From Uloborus plumipes (lineage: Eukaryota; Arthropoda; Arachnida; Araneae; Uloboridae): DNA of 64,000 bases. The notes under the pieces were generated by a model. The model did not search any database, was not told where the DNA came from, and was given only the letters and a program-made list of their open reading frames with translations. Shown here piece by piece: positions 21,906 to 32,954 of this stretch. The DNA lies in the NCBI GenBank assembly GCA_038373865.1, contig JAXGGA010004718.1, positions 21,213 through 85,212 of the forward strand, given 5' to 3'. The number at the start of each line of letters is the position of its first letter. The stretch's first letter is position 1. Made by a program: the position numbers and the translations under genes.

Positions 21906-22321
21906 TTGGTCTGCTCTCATGCTGTGAAGTTATTTGGGGAAACAGAGAAAAAACCCTTCCAGCACTATGGGAGTGAGCTGATTTATACGGGAAAAAGTTT
22001 TGGACCGTTGTAAACAACTTGATTTATAAATATGACTATCGGGTGTTATCGTTCCGAAATCTTTTTTTTCAGGGACATGGTGACATATGAGGGGCGGTTC
22101 AAGTTTGGATCTAGATTACATGCGAAGGCGTCGTTGTGATAGGTTACATTCAGCATTGAAATCGATAAATTGTAAAGTATGTAGCAGTAATAAATTTCAA
22201 ACTCAATTGAAAAAAAAAAGACAGAAAATTTCAAGTCTATGCCATTCAAACATAAATTAATGTTGTTATCTTGTGCCATCAAGGCTTTCAATTTGGGGTG
22301 CGTCGCTTCACTTTTCCAACT

Positions 22322-22545
22322 GTACCGTCATTTGGTGTGAAGTCCGACTTAGACAGTACACAAATGCCATAGGGACCCGGTTATAGAGTAGGCAACCGTC
22401 CACAGCACAACAACACATACACACAAAGAAAGGAAAAGGACAGGAGAGAGAAAGTACACCCATGCCCGAGCCCAGGATTCGAACACGGGACGTCCCCCAC
22501 CCGAATCAGACCTCTCTGACTACTAGACAAGGTGGCCAGCAACAC
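22322..22545 (-). mobile_element. tRNA-derived SINE
   Basis: Read on the minus strand, the head has tagtagtcagagagg, matching the A box of a polymerase III promoter, and about 30 bases later gtgttcgaatcctggg, a nearly perfect B box (GTTCGAATCC). The flanking cctgggctcgggc and the tRNA-like spacing fit a Glu/Asp-type tRNA ancestor. A non-tRNA body continues to about ccctatggcatttgtg. Transcription would come from the internal promoter and mobilisation from a LINE in trans. Confidence 0.75.
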
Positions 22546-22699
22546 AATTCAATGTTGTGTTAATATCCATCCGTCGACATGTCAAGAAAAACGGATTCAA
22601 TACCCTCCCCCCTCCCTTAAAACTTTTGTCATGTAGCCATACTAGCTCATAATTTGATAAAATTGCTATACTAATAAAAACTTAAAATATAATTCAATA

Positions 22700-22856
22700 C
22701 TGTCGTCCCCGCTTAATCGGGTAACGGATAAACGAATACCCCGCTTATGCGAATAAAACATCCTGGAACCGTGTCATAGACGCAATGTTAAAGATCCCCG
22801 CTTAATCGAATAATATTTCTTGGAACCGACAGTATTCGCTTAAGCGGGGCCGACAG
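22700..22856. mobile_element. pogo/Tigger-like MITE, 157 bp
   Basis: The left end ctgtcgtccccgcttaatcg and the mirrored right end ctgtcggccccgcttaagcg are inverted repeats, and TA flanks both sides. A copy of the same family is at 32776. Ends of this style belong to the pogo branch of the Tc1/mariner group. Confidence 0.85.
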
Positions 22857-22859
22857 TAT

Positions 22860-23530
22860 CACCCTCCTTCTAACTAAAAAAAAAATTAATTTAGCTACAC
22901 TCAAGGGAAAGGTACAATCTTTTCATGCCTTATTTATAGGTCACGTGAGAAGTGAAAATTTTACTTTTTGTCTTTAGTGCAAAACAATATCAAGTCTTTT
23001 TGCTGAAATTATTTTTACAAAAGCTTTATTATTATTATTATTATTATTATTTTGCATTGAAAAATGGTGTTTCTAAAACTGGAGTGCAATTCTGCGCTTT
23101 TAATAATTTTTGTTTTACCAAAGGCGCATTTTGATGGGAAGATTACCAGGTTTATGGAAAAGATGAATGAATTACGTCGTCATCACTGTACCTTTTCTCT
23201 ACATACAATCGATTTTTTGTGTAACATTTTTGTTTTTTTTTTTAATTAATATTTAAAGCTAAAAGCGAGGATTATTGTGAATTGGTATAAATTTCAATGC
23301 TGAAAGCTACTATAAATTTACTTTTCAAAGTTTGCAAATATTTAAAACTTAAATCAAAAAAGCTGTTTTAAATCCGAGCAAAGCCGGGCAAAAAACTAGC
23401 CTGAACTAATTTATACATTCCTACATGTAATTAACATCCTTTTTACGATAGAGGGATTAAATGTTACACAAAGTGCTAAAAGTTTCTGAATTTAACTAGA
23501 AGTATTTTTTATTCCGTTAAATAATTGAAA
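22860..23530. other. AT-rich DNA, no feature recognised
   Basis: An ATT/TTA microsatellite at 23029-23052 is the only structure. The frames here are short and A/T driven. Confidence 0.6.
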
Positions 23531-23532
23531 TG

Positions 23533-23585
23533 CAAGTGGATAAAAGTGATATGTGACAATTTTTTAATTTCTAGAAAAAGCTTTA

Positions 23586-23642
<57 letters not shown>

Positions 23643-23712
23643 CCTTTTAACCTTCATCCATAGTAAAAAGTATGTTTTTCCAAAATTGTCACATATCACC
23701 TTTATCCACTTG
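23533..23712. mobile_element. 180-bp MITE with 33-bp inverted ends and a long AT repeat in the centre
   Basis: The left arm caagtggataaaagtgatat runs into gtgacaatttt and the right arm mirrors it with one mismatch, ending ccacttg at 23712. Between them an AT dinucleotide run fills 23588-23640. The dinucleotide run is itself palindromic, so the whole element can fold into one hairpin. Confidence 0.75.
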
Positions 23713-23808
23713 CCCCCTCAATTATGGAAATATTTAAAAGATATTACCTGCTCTCTTTAACACTAAACATGAATACTATGTTCATACTGCAATAATCTCT
23801 TAACAAAA

Positions 23809-24173
23809 TGGTGCCAATTGCTCCCCCCCCCCCTTTTTTTTTCTACTGAGAGCCACACCTCGCATTTAAATGATTCTCACGGGTAAAAGAGAAGGTATAA
23901 ACTTCAAAAGTTTTTCTTTTTTTTTTTTTTTTTGAAATAACATGGGAAAATATGGAAAAGGAAAAAAATTACCTATACGAAGAACTGTTGTTATTACCAA
24001 TTCGTATTTTATTAATTACGTCTCTTATCCAGAGAACCCGTTTTCTGATTATTTGGCCCCAAATTTGTGAAATTCTGACTTTTTGTGGTTTTCTATTTGT
24101 AACAATACAGTAAATAAAAGGTCACATGGATCTGCTTCGGGGTCGCATGTGCCATAAGTTGGGCACCATTGTC
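23809..24173. mobile_element. Possible hAT-like MITE
   Basis: aatggtgccaattg on the left and ttgggcaccatt on the right are inverted relatives, and gagagccacacctcgcat and ggtcgcatgtgcc lie inside in mirrored positions. No convincing 8-bp duplication was found, so this is tentative. Confidence 0.35.
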
Positions 24174-24239
24174 CTAACAGCTAAATGGGTCTACTTTCAA
24201 GCCTTGATTTGGCAAAGTAAAATTCATTGATGGAAAAAA

Positions 24240-24840
24240 ACTGCGCATTTTTGTGAACGTTTTAACTTTTTCTACGTCCGCCGGAACTTGATTATGATGG
24301 ATCGTGGTTCGTTTTAATTCGCTGAATCATCGTCTTTGGCAGTGATGAAAATGTTGAACGAGTAGAATATTTCCGAGTGATGTATTTCGGACGCAAGGTC
24401 GATTCGTGCGGTGTTAAATGTCTGGCTACAGTTCACTGTCAGTTTCTTTTTCTTTTCTCAGCACAACAGAAATAACATCGAATTCCTGTTCAAATGAAGC
24501 TGTAAGACTCACAACATTTTCAAAACATTAATTCTCTCTCCTTTTTCTTTTTTATGACTCTTATGCTTATTTCGGCCATTTCACGGAAAAGGGTGTGACG
24601 CTTCATCTATTTCATAAAAAAACATTTGTTTTTTATCACGCATTGCATTCAAAATAGTGTAAACGAGTAATGAACAAAATTTTTTTCCTTCATCACACAT
24701 GTATGTGCAACTCTTTACGAAAAAATATTCGCCATTACCTATTAATTACGTTTTAATGAAATATTTGAATAGTCACATGCGGACCACAACGGCTACTATT
24801 TTGTGGAATATCCCCAAAAATAATTTTAACAATTCAAATA
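24240..24840. other. AT-rich DNA, slightly GC-richer at the start
   Basis: 24260-24440 is balanced in composition and repeat-free but has no open frame of note. The rest is AT-rich and featureless. Confidence 0.4.
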
Positions 24841-24844
24841 ATTA

Positions 24845-25403
24845 CAGTGAACTCTCACTTATGCGCTTGCCCTAGAGACCAACAGAAAAAGACGCATAAG
24901 TGAGAGAGACGTATAAGTGAGCAAGCCTATTTAAAAGACTAAAACTTAACATAGGTTCTAATGAGAGAGTGAATAAGAATGTTTCTATAGAAAAGGGACA
25001 TATTACTATTACTACAATTTGGCAATTACTGTAACGTACCTATAATGATTAAGAGAAAACAAAAGTTGTAGCATACCTAATTACAAACTGTTCCCTTTAA
25101 AACGATGCATAATAGATAATTGTCCCTCTCCGAACTCTAGTTCATGCGGGAAAAATGCCTTCCGTGAGCAATAAAGACGAAAGATTAAAGAGGAAAGTAA
25201 TGCTTATTTTTTAAAGAAAATAAATAAACTTTCATACATTTCAGGGAAATTTCGGCGCATAAGTGAAATAGTTATCTTTAGAGAGACGCATAAAAGAACG
25301 ATACTATTATTATTTTGCTATGGAATGTGCTGGGACCATTCAAAATCGTCGTATAAGTGAAAAAGGCGCATAAATGAGGCGGCGTATTAGCGAGAGTTCA
25401 CTG
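24845..25403. mobile_element. TA-flanked element of pogo/mariner type, 559 bp
   Basis: The left end cagtgaactctcacttatgc and the right end gagagttcactg are inverted, and TA flanks both. Several internal copies of gcataagtgagagag and cgtataagtga repeat the terminal motif, probable transposase binding sites. No transposase frame is left. Confidence 0.8.
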
Positions 25404-25409
25404 TATTTC

Positions 25410-26985
25410 TCAAAAAATGAGATGTTTCATTTACATTGGAACCTTAGTTTTAAAAATCTGCAGTTCGTTTTGCCATTTCTATAATAATAGAACAAAAATA
25501 TTCACTAGTTCATTCAGCCCGTCACAAGAAGTTGACTTTGGGTGTCTCTCACGTGACGAAGGCAAAAACATGTGTTTTTGGCTATCTTGGTAGCCATTTT
25601 TCTCATAAAGGGGAAGCAGTAGAAACTTTAATTTTTTTTTTTAAAACAAGCCACTGATATGTTAGCTATTCACAGAAAAAGAGTTTACTTTTGGTTATTT
25701 CTTCCATTAAGAGATATCCTGCTGACAGTATATGCATGTTTTTCGCGACGACCATATGCTTTTGTTCCCCCTCTCATGGACTTAAAATTAATTAAACCAA
25801 AAAATAATGATATATTTATTAATAGCTGTATTATCTACCCAATATGTCATGAAATTTAATTTATTAAATCATTGAACAATAAATTAGATAATTGATGAAA
25901 ACAAGAAATAGTATTTCTCTGATGCCTGAGCATTATGCATTCATAATTATAAAGCACTAAATACTTTCTTGAGAAATTAATTAACATAAAGGAGCTCTAA
26001 ATATTTATATTATAAGCAATACCCAATCTTGTGATTGGGATATTCCTGTTTTTAATTGCAGAATTTCTTGAATATCACATGAATATCAGGAAAAGAAATG
26101 AGGTCTTTTCGTTTGATGTAGGATATTTTATGACAAATTTCATTTGATGGGCTACTAACTGAGCATGGTGATAAAGAGCTATTAATTTCAGCATCGAATT
26201 CCATTTTACCTTATTAACAGTTAAATACTTACAAAATAATTAAATAAATAATTTAATATAAAGCCATGCTTGAAGAATTAAAATTAGTGCAACTAATTTA
26301 TTCCCATATTGATCTTTACAAAACTGACATGTGTTGAGCACTGATAAGAACTGACAAGAATAAGTTTACTCACTAAAATACTAGTTCACAGATACTATAA
26401 AGCGGTCAGAGGAAGTGGGCTCGATTTCCACCGCATCTTGGGTGTCCTTTCCTTCCATTGTATTGTAAAATCTTTCCTATATTTGTCCGGAGGCAAAAAG
26501 TCAGGGACGGATACGAGGGAGGGGGGGAAGCTTACCACTGGTAAATTTTCAACTTTGAAGTTCAAAAAAGGCATTTTTAGACCATCTTTAATGCTAGCAA
26601 ATTTGTAAACCAAGATGTGTAGTGAAGGATACGTAGCAAAATAAATCGTCCTTCTCTTGAAACATTTTTAGATCAGCCCTTGCGCAAAGTGTCCGCGGTA
26701 TTAACATGTAAAGAGAAAGAATGTGCCGTGAGAAACTTCTTATTCTTCAAATGGTGCCAAGAATAGGAAAGTTAGGGAACTGCTCTATATTATCTATCAT
26801 ATATTTAGAAAATTACCTATCTAAAACACACAGAGAGAGAGAGAGAAAAAAAAAAAAACATCTTTGCAACATTTATTTTTATTGTTAATCTCTTATTCGC
26901 TCATAATGCCAACAAACACAACGTCAGTTTACGACATTACTGTCAAGTAGCCAGACTTTTTTTTTTTTTTGTCTACATTCCTGCA
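25410..26985. other. AT-rich DNA, no gene recognised
   Basis: The minus frame 26395-26613 (72 codons) has no recognisable motif. A short GA repeat at about 26831 and an A run follow. Nothing else stands out. Confidence 0.5.
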
Positions 26986-26989
26986 TTAG

Positions 26990-27360
26990 ATTCAAAGGAT
27001 AAAAAAACCCACCACCAACGGCGACACTCGTCACCTCTTAAATGCCTCTTAACTCCTTCCACTCCTTCCAGGTTCCCACGACCCTCGTCCGTTCCCCAGA
27101 CATCCCGAAGACGTCCACGGGACGTTCGTGAAGTGCACGTGGACGCGGATCGGCCCTTGGCCCTTCGCGAGGGAAGGGCGCCCTCGCGTTCGCCCACTCG
27201 CGTCGCCCCAACCCTTTCCCGAAGGAGGAAATAGGCCTTTTTTTACTTTCTAATTCCCCGACGTGTGTCACTCTTTGTCGAAGGTGGTGTCGAGGAAAGA
27301 GACAGAATTGTCTTTGGACAGTGGCATAGGGTTGAGGGGGAAAGCGAAATGTCATGCATA
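26990..27360. other. CpG-containing GC-rich island
   Basis: This is among the most GC-rich blocks of the window, with many CG dinucleotides (cgaagacgtccacgggacg, cgcgttcgcccactcgcg). Frames are open on the minus strand across 27038-27360 but give an arginine-rich peptide typical of GC-rich non-coding sequence. It may be a regulatory or promoter-proximal island. Confidence 0.35.
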
Positions 27361-27364
27361 TTAA

Positions 27365-27862
27365 CCCATTTATGCCCAGTGTCCTGAAAACGGGACGCTT
27401 GTTAGTTACTGCATACAAAAACCTGTAATGAGTATATCATTTTACTAAAGCTGTTTTTCACAAGTTAAATAGTCCTTCTTCTTGAGAAAACCAGTTAGAG
27501 CCACTATTTGGACATCAGAGTTTATTTATTGACAGCTATTTTCAGACAAATCAGTCAAGCAACGATCCAGCATTTTTGCGACTTTTTTTTCATTAAATCA
27601 AACTATTTTAAAATGATTTGCTTAAAATTGATCACAGATGCCTTCTATAATGTTACTTTGCAAAAGTAAAGTCAAGTAAGGTCGTATTTTGCTCACATAT
27701 CTACAAAATATCCCATAAACAGGACGTTAAATAACTTAATAAATAAATATGGCAACGGCGAACTATTTTACGCCTAAAATGTATGTAAACCATTCCAAGT
27801 AAGAGTTTTAAGCAGATAAAAATTGAAAAAAATTGTTGAAAACAAACTTGGGTATAAATGGG
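27365..27862. mobile_element. piggyBac-type MITE, TTAA flanks
   Basis: TTAA lies on both sides (27361-27364, 27863-27866). The left end cccatttatgccc and the mirrored right end cccatttataccc are inverted repeats. A cgggacg motif sits close to the left end, as in the related elements at 31212 and 34435. No transposase frame is left. Confidence 0.8.
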
Positions 27863-27979
27863 TTAACTCATGAAAGAAGGTTAATTATTTCTTAGAAATT
27901 GTACAATAAACAGAGATAAGTCAGAAATAAATTAGTAATTTTAATATTAAATTTAAAAATACAAAGTTTGAAGATAAAA

Positions 27980-28640
27980 TTACTACAGATTACCCCTGCT
28001 CGAGTGGCGGGGGGAGGGGGGGGGGACCGAGGAGCGAGGGGTTGGCAGGCTCTTTCTACGGGTGCCAGACAAGGGGGCGACATTTGGGCTGATAAAAAAG
28101 TTAGGTAAGAAGAAAGAATTATAGCAAAAAAAAAAAAAAAAACTCGTAAAAATAAGAGCTTGAGGGGAAAATGACGGGCGCTGGTCAATTGCTGCTCCCC
28201 TGATTTTGAGAAATCAATGGATTTGCATGTCAGTAGATGTGGTTTTAGCCCCTTTTTCTGCAATTTATATTGAGTCCCCCCTCCCTTCACTTTGAAAAAT
28301 TTAAAAGTTGGAAATGACTTGCCTGACGTGAAGTTATGTTTGATGAACGACATTATTTGAACTCAACAACTGGTTTAAACAACATTAGTTTACAATGTGT
28401 TACCTCCATTAGCGTAGCCAAGAAAAAAATTTTCTTCGGGGGCTGTTGAGAATTTTTTTGAGGGGGATAAGATTAATTTTATTTCCTTTCTATGGTCAAG
28501 AAAAAAGATATTGAGTGCAGGGTTGGGTATTTCCCTCACATCTCCCTATGAAATCCCCCCCTGCCTTGTGTCCCCCCTCCAAAAAGCCCCCTCAATAGCT
28601 ATCGGGCACCTATTAGAAATGCATCTGTCCCTCGTCCCCC
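27980..28640. repeat. Decayed repeat debris with poly-G and poly-C tracts
   Basis: G-rich and C-rich runs (about 28009-28025, 28555-28590) alternate with phrases such as ccttgtgtccccc. The long minus frame 27892-28353 is created by these tracts. It resembles old transposon sequence but I cannot name the family. Confidence 0.3.
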
Positions 28641-28969
28641 CTAAAAAAAAGAACTCAGGAAAATACCTTTAAAAATATTAATGGCGCATTCTGCTCCCAT
28701 GCGTTCTAAATTTTTTTTATGAATGGATAATTTAACTAATTACGGATCAAAATAGATTCGGGAATACTTTTCAAAATTTTAAAATCTGTAAAATTAATAA
28801 ATTTGACTTAATAAATGAGATTTCTCTAAACGACGGTGCTTAAATCGTGTTCCATTATTTCTTCATTTTTATAGTAAACTACATATTTTTTGCAGTAAAT
28901 TTCTGCGAAATGTTTTCAAAAGTTGAGAAATAAAAATAGTAAAAGTAATCGTTTCCTTGATCTCCGAAA

Positions 28970-29200
28970 GATGGCAGCATGAACGTCCTCTTTTTTTTTC
29001 TCCCATCATTGTCAACATTCCGATTCGAGCATTTGTCACGCGGCGGAAGTGGTTCATTCTGTGAATGAGCGGGTTGTGGTGAACTTCGCGCCGCGTGGAG
29101 AAAAAACTACTATAAAAAGCTGCTTGCCGAAGATGGACTAACCAAGTTTTACCGATTTGCTATTTGCTTTGGGAACTAACTATACCGATCGGTATGTATG
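28970..29200 (+). promoter_or_regulatory. Candidate promoter with TATA box, short first exon and splice donor
   Basis: tataaaaagc is at 29111-29120. The expected start site lies near 29141 and the following leader ends at ccgatcg with GTATGTATG from 29192, a good 5' splice site. The 150 bases upstream are GC-richer with CG-rich words such as cacgcggcggaag and cgcgccgcgtgg and no repeat similarity. This reads as a TATA promoter with a roughly 50-base non-coding first exon. There is no clear initiator match, and no second exon was identified. Confidence 0.4.
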
Positions 29201-29587
29201 ATCTTCCTCCGTATCATGTCTGTCTGAAAATTATATAGTATCAGCAAAATATAATGAGCAGCCATTTTATTTAATTGGAGCTAATACACAACGCGTCTGT
29301 TACTCAAATGCTAATTCATGTTTTGATTGTTGTCATTTGTTGAGCTTAACAACTTACCTATACCACGCCTCCTGCGCAGTATTTGTCGTCTTGTCCGTAA
29401 ATTTAAGGGGCGCTTTCAATGGAATTTATTATTATTTTTTTTTATATTTTTATGTAATGAATGCACTTGTCAAACCTTTCTTCAAATGGTTACTTTATTG
29501 CAGTTATTTTTCAAATACAATGGCTGATTGAAAATTTTATTGTTGTCATTTTTTTAGTTATATTATACTCAAAGAAAGTATGCCCTG

Positions 29588-29749
29588 CAGTGGCGGATTT
29601 GCCATGTCGCAATTGCATCCCACAACCATAAAAGCCCTGAAGGGCACTAAAAATGCACATGATAAATGTTTTTCTTGATTCTTTGATGCATCAAGATGCC
29701 TCGAAAAAAGTAGCTGCGACGAGCTCCCATACCTGTAAATCCGCCATTG
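29588..29749. mobile_element. Small hAT-type MITE
   Basis: cagtggcggatttgcc on the left mirrors gtaaatccgccattg on the right. The related element at 62808 has cagtggtggatttacagg and aatccgccactg. The expected 8-bp duplication is not clear here. Confidence 0.6.
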
Positions 29750-29818
29750 TGCACTATGACTTTTTTAAAGTGTAATTGTTAACAGTGGTGAGTGGACCCC
29801 GAGTTAGCACTGTGGTAT

Positions 29819-30205
29819 TTTCATAAGTGGTGTCACACTTTTTTCGAAATGTTTGACCCCCCCCCCCCCCCCCACCTTGTCACAATGTCACTCTTCAAGT
29901 TATCCCCTCCCCGTGTCATAGGCAGATCGGCATTTGGGGAATCGGAAGGTGTCAGTTGCCCCTCCGATTATGGTAAATTAATATGTTTATACGCAAGTGG
30001 GCGTGGATGTTGCTGACAGCTTTTAGTTATATTGATCAAAAACAATTTGCCCCCCCTCCCCCCAACCTTCTGGAAAAATTCGAAATAACGGGCCTAGTCA
30101 CAAGTCACTTCTTGTTACCCCCTCCCGCCCCATTGTCCCATACTGTCAAAATCATAATTTCAACCCCCCCCCCCCACCTCAAAAGTGTGACATTATTTGG
30201 GAACG
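29819..30205 (+). repeat. Dispersed poly-C/GTCACA repeat, two stretches
   Basis: gtggtgtcacac, a run of 18 C and ccttgtcacaatgtcac are followed further on by gtcacaagtcac, another C run and aaaagtgtgacatt. The order matches the block at 3254. The forward frames here are products of the C runs. Confidence 0.5.
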
Positions 30206-30698
30206 CCTTTTATGTTCAGGGCCCTACTTTAGGATATTTTAGCTTTTATGGAGTAATCAAATCATATGAATTTGATTCATTAAATTTTGTTGTCACTTGT
30301 TGTTTTTGTATTTTTAATAATTGAGGAATATTCTGAATTAGCTTTACCCAACTTTTTTGTGATTATATTCATGCGTATATAAATGCCGCCATTGCAACAT
30401 TTAGCGGGAAAGGGGGTGGGAACAAAGAGTATCAGGGCTTAGTCTATATTAAAAAAATAATAATAGTTGCACTCGAATGTGGATGTATTATATTGCTTAT
30501 TTTTCGGACCAGAATGTCAACAGAAACACACAATATTTGTGTTGTGATTCCAGTATTCAGAGTGTTGTTTTAAAGTTTAATTTTTTTAATATGTTCATTT
30601 ATTTATTTCTTTACACAAGTCTTGATCGGATATTCTAGGGTTTACTACACTGTCTTTAATATAACTCCATATGAATTCATGCGCGTACATTTCGCGTT

Positions 30699-30881
30699 GT
30701 GACTTTGAATTTAGAAACATCTCTTGGATCCATCCGTGGGCAAACATTTCCTGTTTGTTTTAAAAATTTGATTCATTCAAATTCAAATATCAGAGTCTTT
30801 CAGGGAATTAGTGATAGAAAAAACGAACGCTTGTTAAAATTTGCACTCCCGACTTTCGCTCCAAGAAGTAACGGCCTCTGA
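30699..30881 (+). pseudogene. Carboxylesterase-like N-terminal fragment
   Basis: The reading contains ETSLGSIRGQTFPV, then IRVFQGI and LLKFALPTFAPRSNGL before a TGA. Members of the carboxylesterase/cholinesterase family start with a strand of the type T-x-x-G-x-x-x-G, followed about 20 residues later by F-x-G-I-P-Y-A-x-P-P and then L-R-F. The first and last of these are clear here, but the P-Y-A-x-P-P stretch reads SDRKNE, which would break the family signature. An AG at 30711-30712 after tttgaattt could be a splice acceptor. No catalytic serine exon was found nearby. I take it as a decayed exon or processed scrap; a divergent real exon is possible. Confidence 0.4.
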
Positions 30882-31211
30882 CCCAAACTTTTTTGTTCCT
30901 CTCCTACCCCTTATTTTTTATCAAACAGGAAACATACTATACTTTTACTGTTTATTAATCTATGGTACTTCCCGAAATTTCCGGTGGATCACTAGCAAAA
31001 GACGAAAATTACAAATTTTATGTGGCCCACGGGCTGCCGAGAGCTAAGGCCCTTGACAGTTTGGTCGCCGGGTCCCCCTCCCCCCATGAAACATGCACTA
31101 AAATTAAAACATTTCTGATACTGAACCGGCCCCCTAAAAAGAACCCTAGTTTCCGACTAGGCTGACATGGCCTCTCGTCGCCCTTGTCAAAGTTTTATCT
31201 TTAAACTTTAA

Positions 31212-31731
31212 CCCATTAACGCCTGACATTTTTTCCTCAAAGATATTTTGTATACTGGTTACAAATAGTGTTTAATGGACAGGAAAAGTAATGAAAAAAA
31301 TATCATGTAAAAAATTATTTTGTTATTCAAAAAAGAAAAATTGTACCTAAAAAGGAACGCTATGCACAAGGAGGTACATACATTTTTTACTATTTTTTTT
31401 CTTCTGCCAACGATATAATATTTAAAAAGACATTTTATAAGAAAAAATAAAAGCAGCGATTAACATAAACTGGGAAGCTGGGAATAATTTTAAAAAGTTA
31501 GCTTTTTGTTCTTGAGATGTGAACGATGTAATTCTTGATAAAGATCATAATAAAACGGCTACAGGATACACTTTTCAATAGTTATGTGCTGCAATCTGTT
31601 AATAATGAATTGAAACAATATCAAAGTAATAATTGAATTGAACACTATTATTTGGTTAAAAAGTCCATTTTTGGAACATTCAGACACTCTTTTTGGACCG
31701 TCCCTACACAGGGACGATAGGCATTAATGGG
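31212..31731. mobile_element. piggyBac-type MITE, TTAA flanks (family with 34435)
   Basis: TTAA at 31208-31211 and 31732-31735. The left end cccattaacgcctgacatt and the right end aggcattaatggg are inverted. ggaccgtcc and a gggacga hairpin sit near the right end. The copy at 34435 matches along its whole length at roughly 80 to 85 percent by eye. Confidence 0.85.
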
Positions 31732-31739
31732 TTAATATT

Positions 31740-32770
31740 TGCTGTCTCTCATTGTTTTTCAACTTTCCACGGTCCTTTTCAGTCTTCATTCGTTCCACTG
31801 GAAGCAAAACATCGCCCCATTAAGTAATTCGCTTCACTTGTATAATCTTGGGTGCCCCTCATAAAAACGTAGTATTAATTTTTTTCCTTGCACTGAATTT
31901 TTTAGAGAATTTAACAATCTTTATGAATACTTTACCTGAAATGTCTGGTACTTTTTTTTTTGAAGAAAATTAGATCCCTCATCTCCAAATGCAAAGTTTA
32001 TGAACTTTTTAATTTGTGTTGTACTACGAAAAAGAAATGAAAGGGAAAAAATAGCTAAAAAAACTTTTATTTCAACTTAACTTGAATCTCCGTATTTAAT
32101 TTTAAACGATTCATTTCGCCGTTTCGTAGCTCCTTCTCTTGTATTATTTATGGAATTGAATGTGGTTTCACTTTATGAATGAAACATCTATGACGAAATC
32201 CGGGAAGTGTTGCTTTTTGTTTACCAACTGTATGGAGGAAAATGCAAATGGTTTTATGAAAAGCAAAAAATGTATCATTAGTGAGTATTTTATTGGAAAG
32301 AATGCCTCATAATATGCAACTTCTACAAAATGATTCTTTTATACATGATTGTTAATTTTGTCAGAGCTTCACTGCCGGTCGCAGTTATTACTGGATAGAA
32401 ATTACGACATTTGCGTATTTTTATTTAACACGATTCGTGTCATGATTCGAAAATAAGCAATAAGAGTGAGATGCCTATTCGATTTCTTCCAAAAAAAATT
32501 TTTTTTTTCTTTCTTTCCTGTCTTCTCTCATTTATTTATTTTTTCTTTACGGAATGTAGGTGGTGGAAGTCTGTAGACCATTGTAACGTTCGCTCTCATA
32601 TTACAAGTATATTCCTGAAAACTGAATGCGAAAAGAAGGGATAGGGGATGGCAAAAAAAAAAAAAGATGCACACAAAGGGAGCAGAAACGTTCCTTCGTT
32701 GTTCTGTGAACCACATGGAGACTGTCAAAAAGAGACAAATGTTTAATTCCTGCTTATTATTATTTTTTTC
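31740..32770. other. AT-rich DNA, no feature recognised
   Basis: Only homopolymer tracts and short low-complexity frames are visible. Confidence 0.6.
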
Positions 32771-32775
32771 AAGTA

Positions 32776-32950
32776 CTGTCGTCGCCGCTTAATCGGGTAA
32801 CGGATAAACGAATACCCCGCTTATACGAATAAAATATCTCGGAACCGATGCCATAGACGTAATGTTAAAGATCCCCGCTTAATCAAATACCCCGTTTAAT
32901 CGAATAATATTTCTTGGAACCGACACTATTCGTTTAAGCGGGGCCGACAG
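32776..32950. mobile_element. pogo/Tigger-like MITE, 175 bp (family with 22700)
   Basis: ctgtcgtcgccgcttaatcg on the left, mirrored by ctgtcggccccgcttaaacg on the right, with TA on both sides. An extra taccccgtttaatcg segment makes it slightly longer than the copy at 22700. Confidence 0.85.
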
Positions 32951-32954
32951 TATT

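Noticed and set aside
22465..22530. Functional tRNA gene
   Set aside because: A and B boxes are good, but the acceptor arms do not pair and non-tRNA sequence follows, so it is a SINE head.
27892..28353. 153-codon minus-strand frame
   Set aside because: Built from poly-A, poly-G and AT-rich tracts (runs of F and P); the region is repeat debris.
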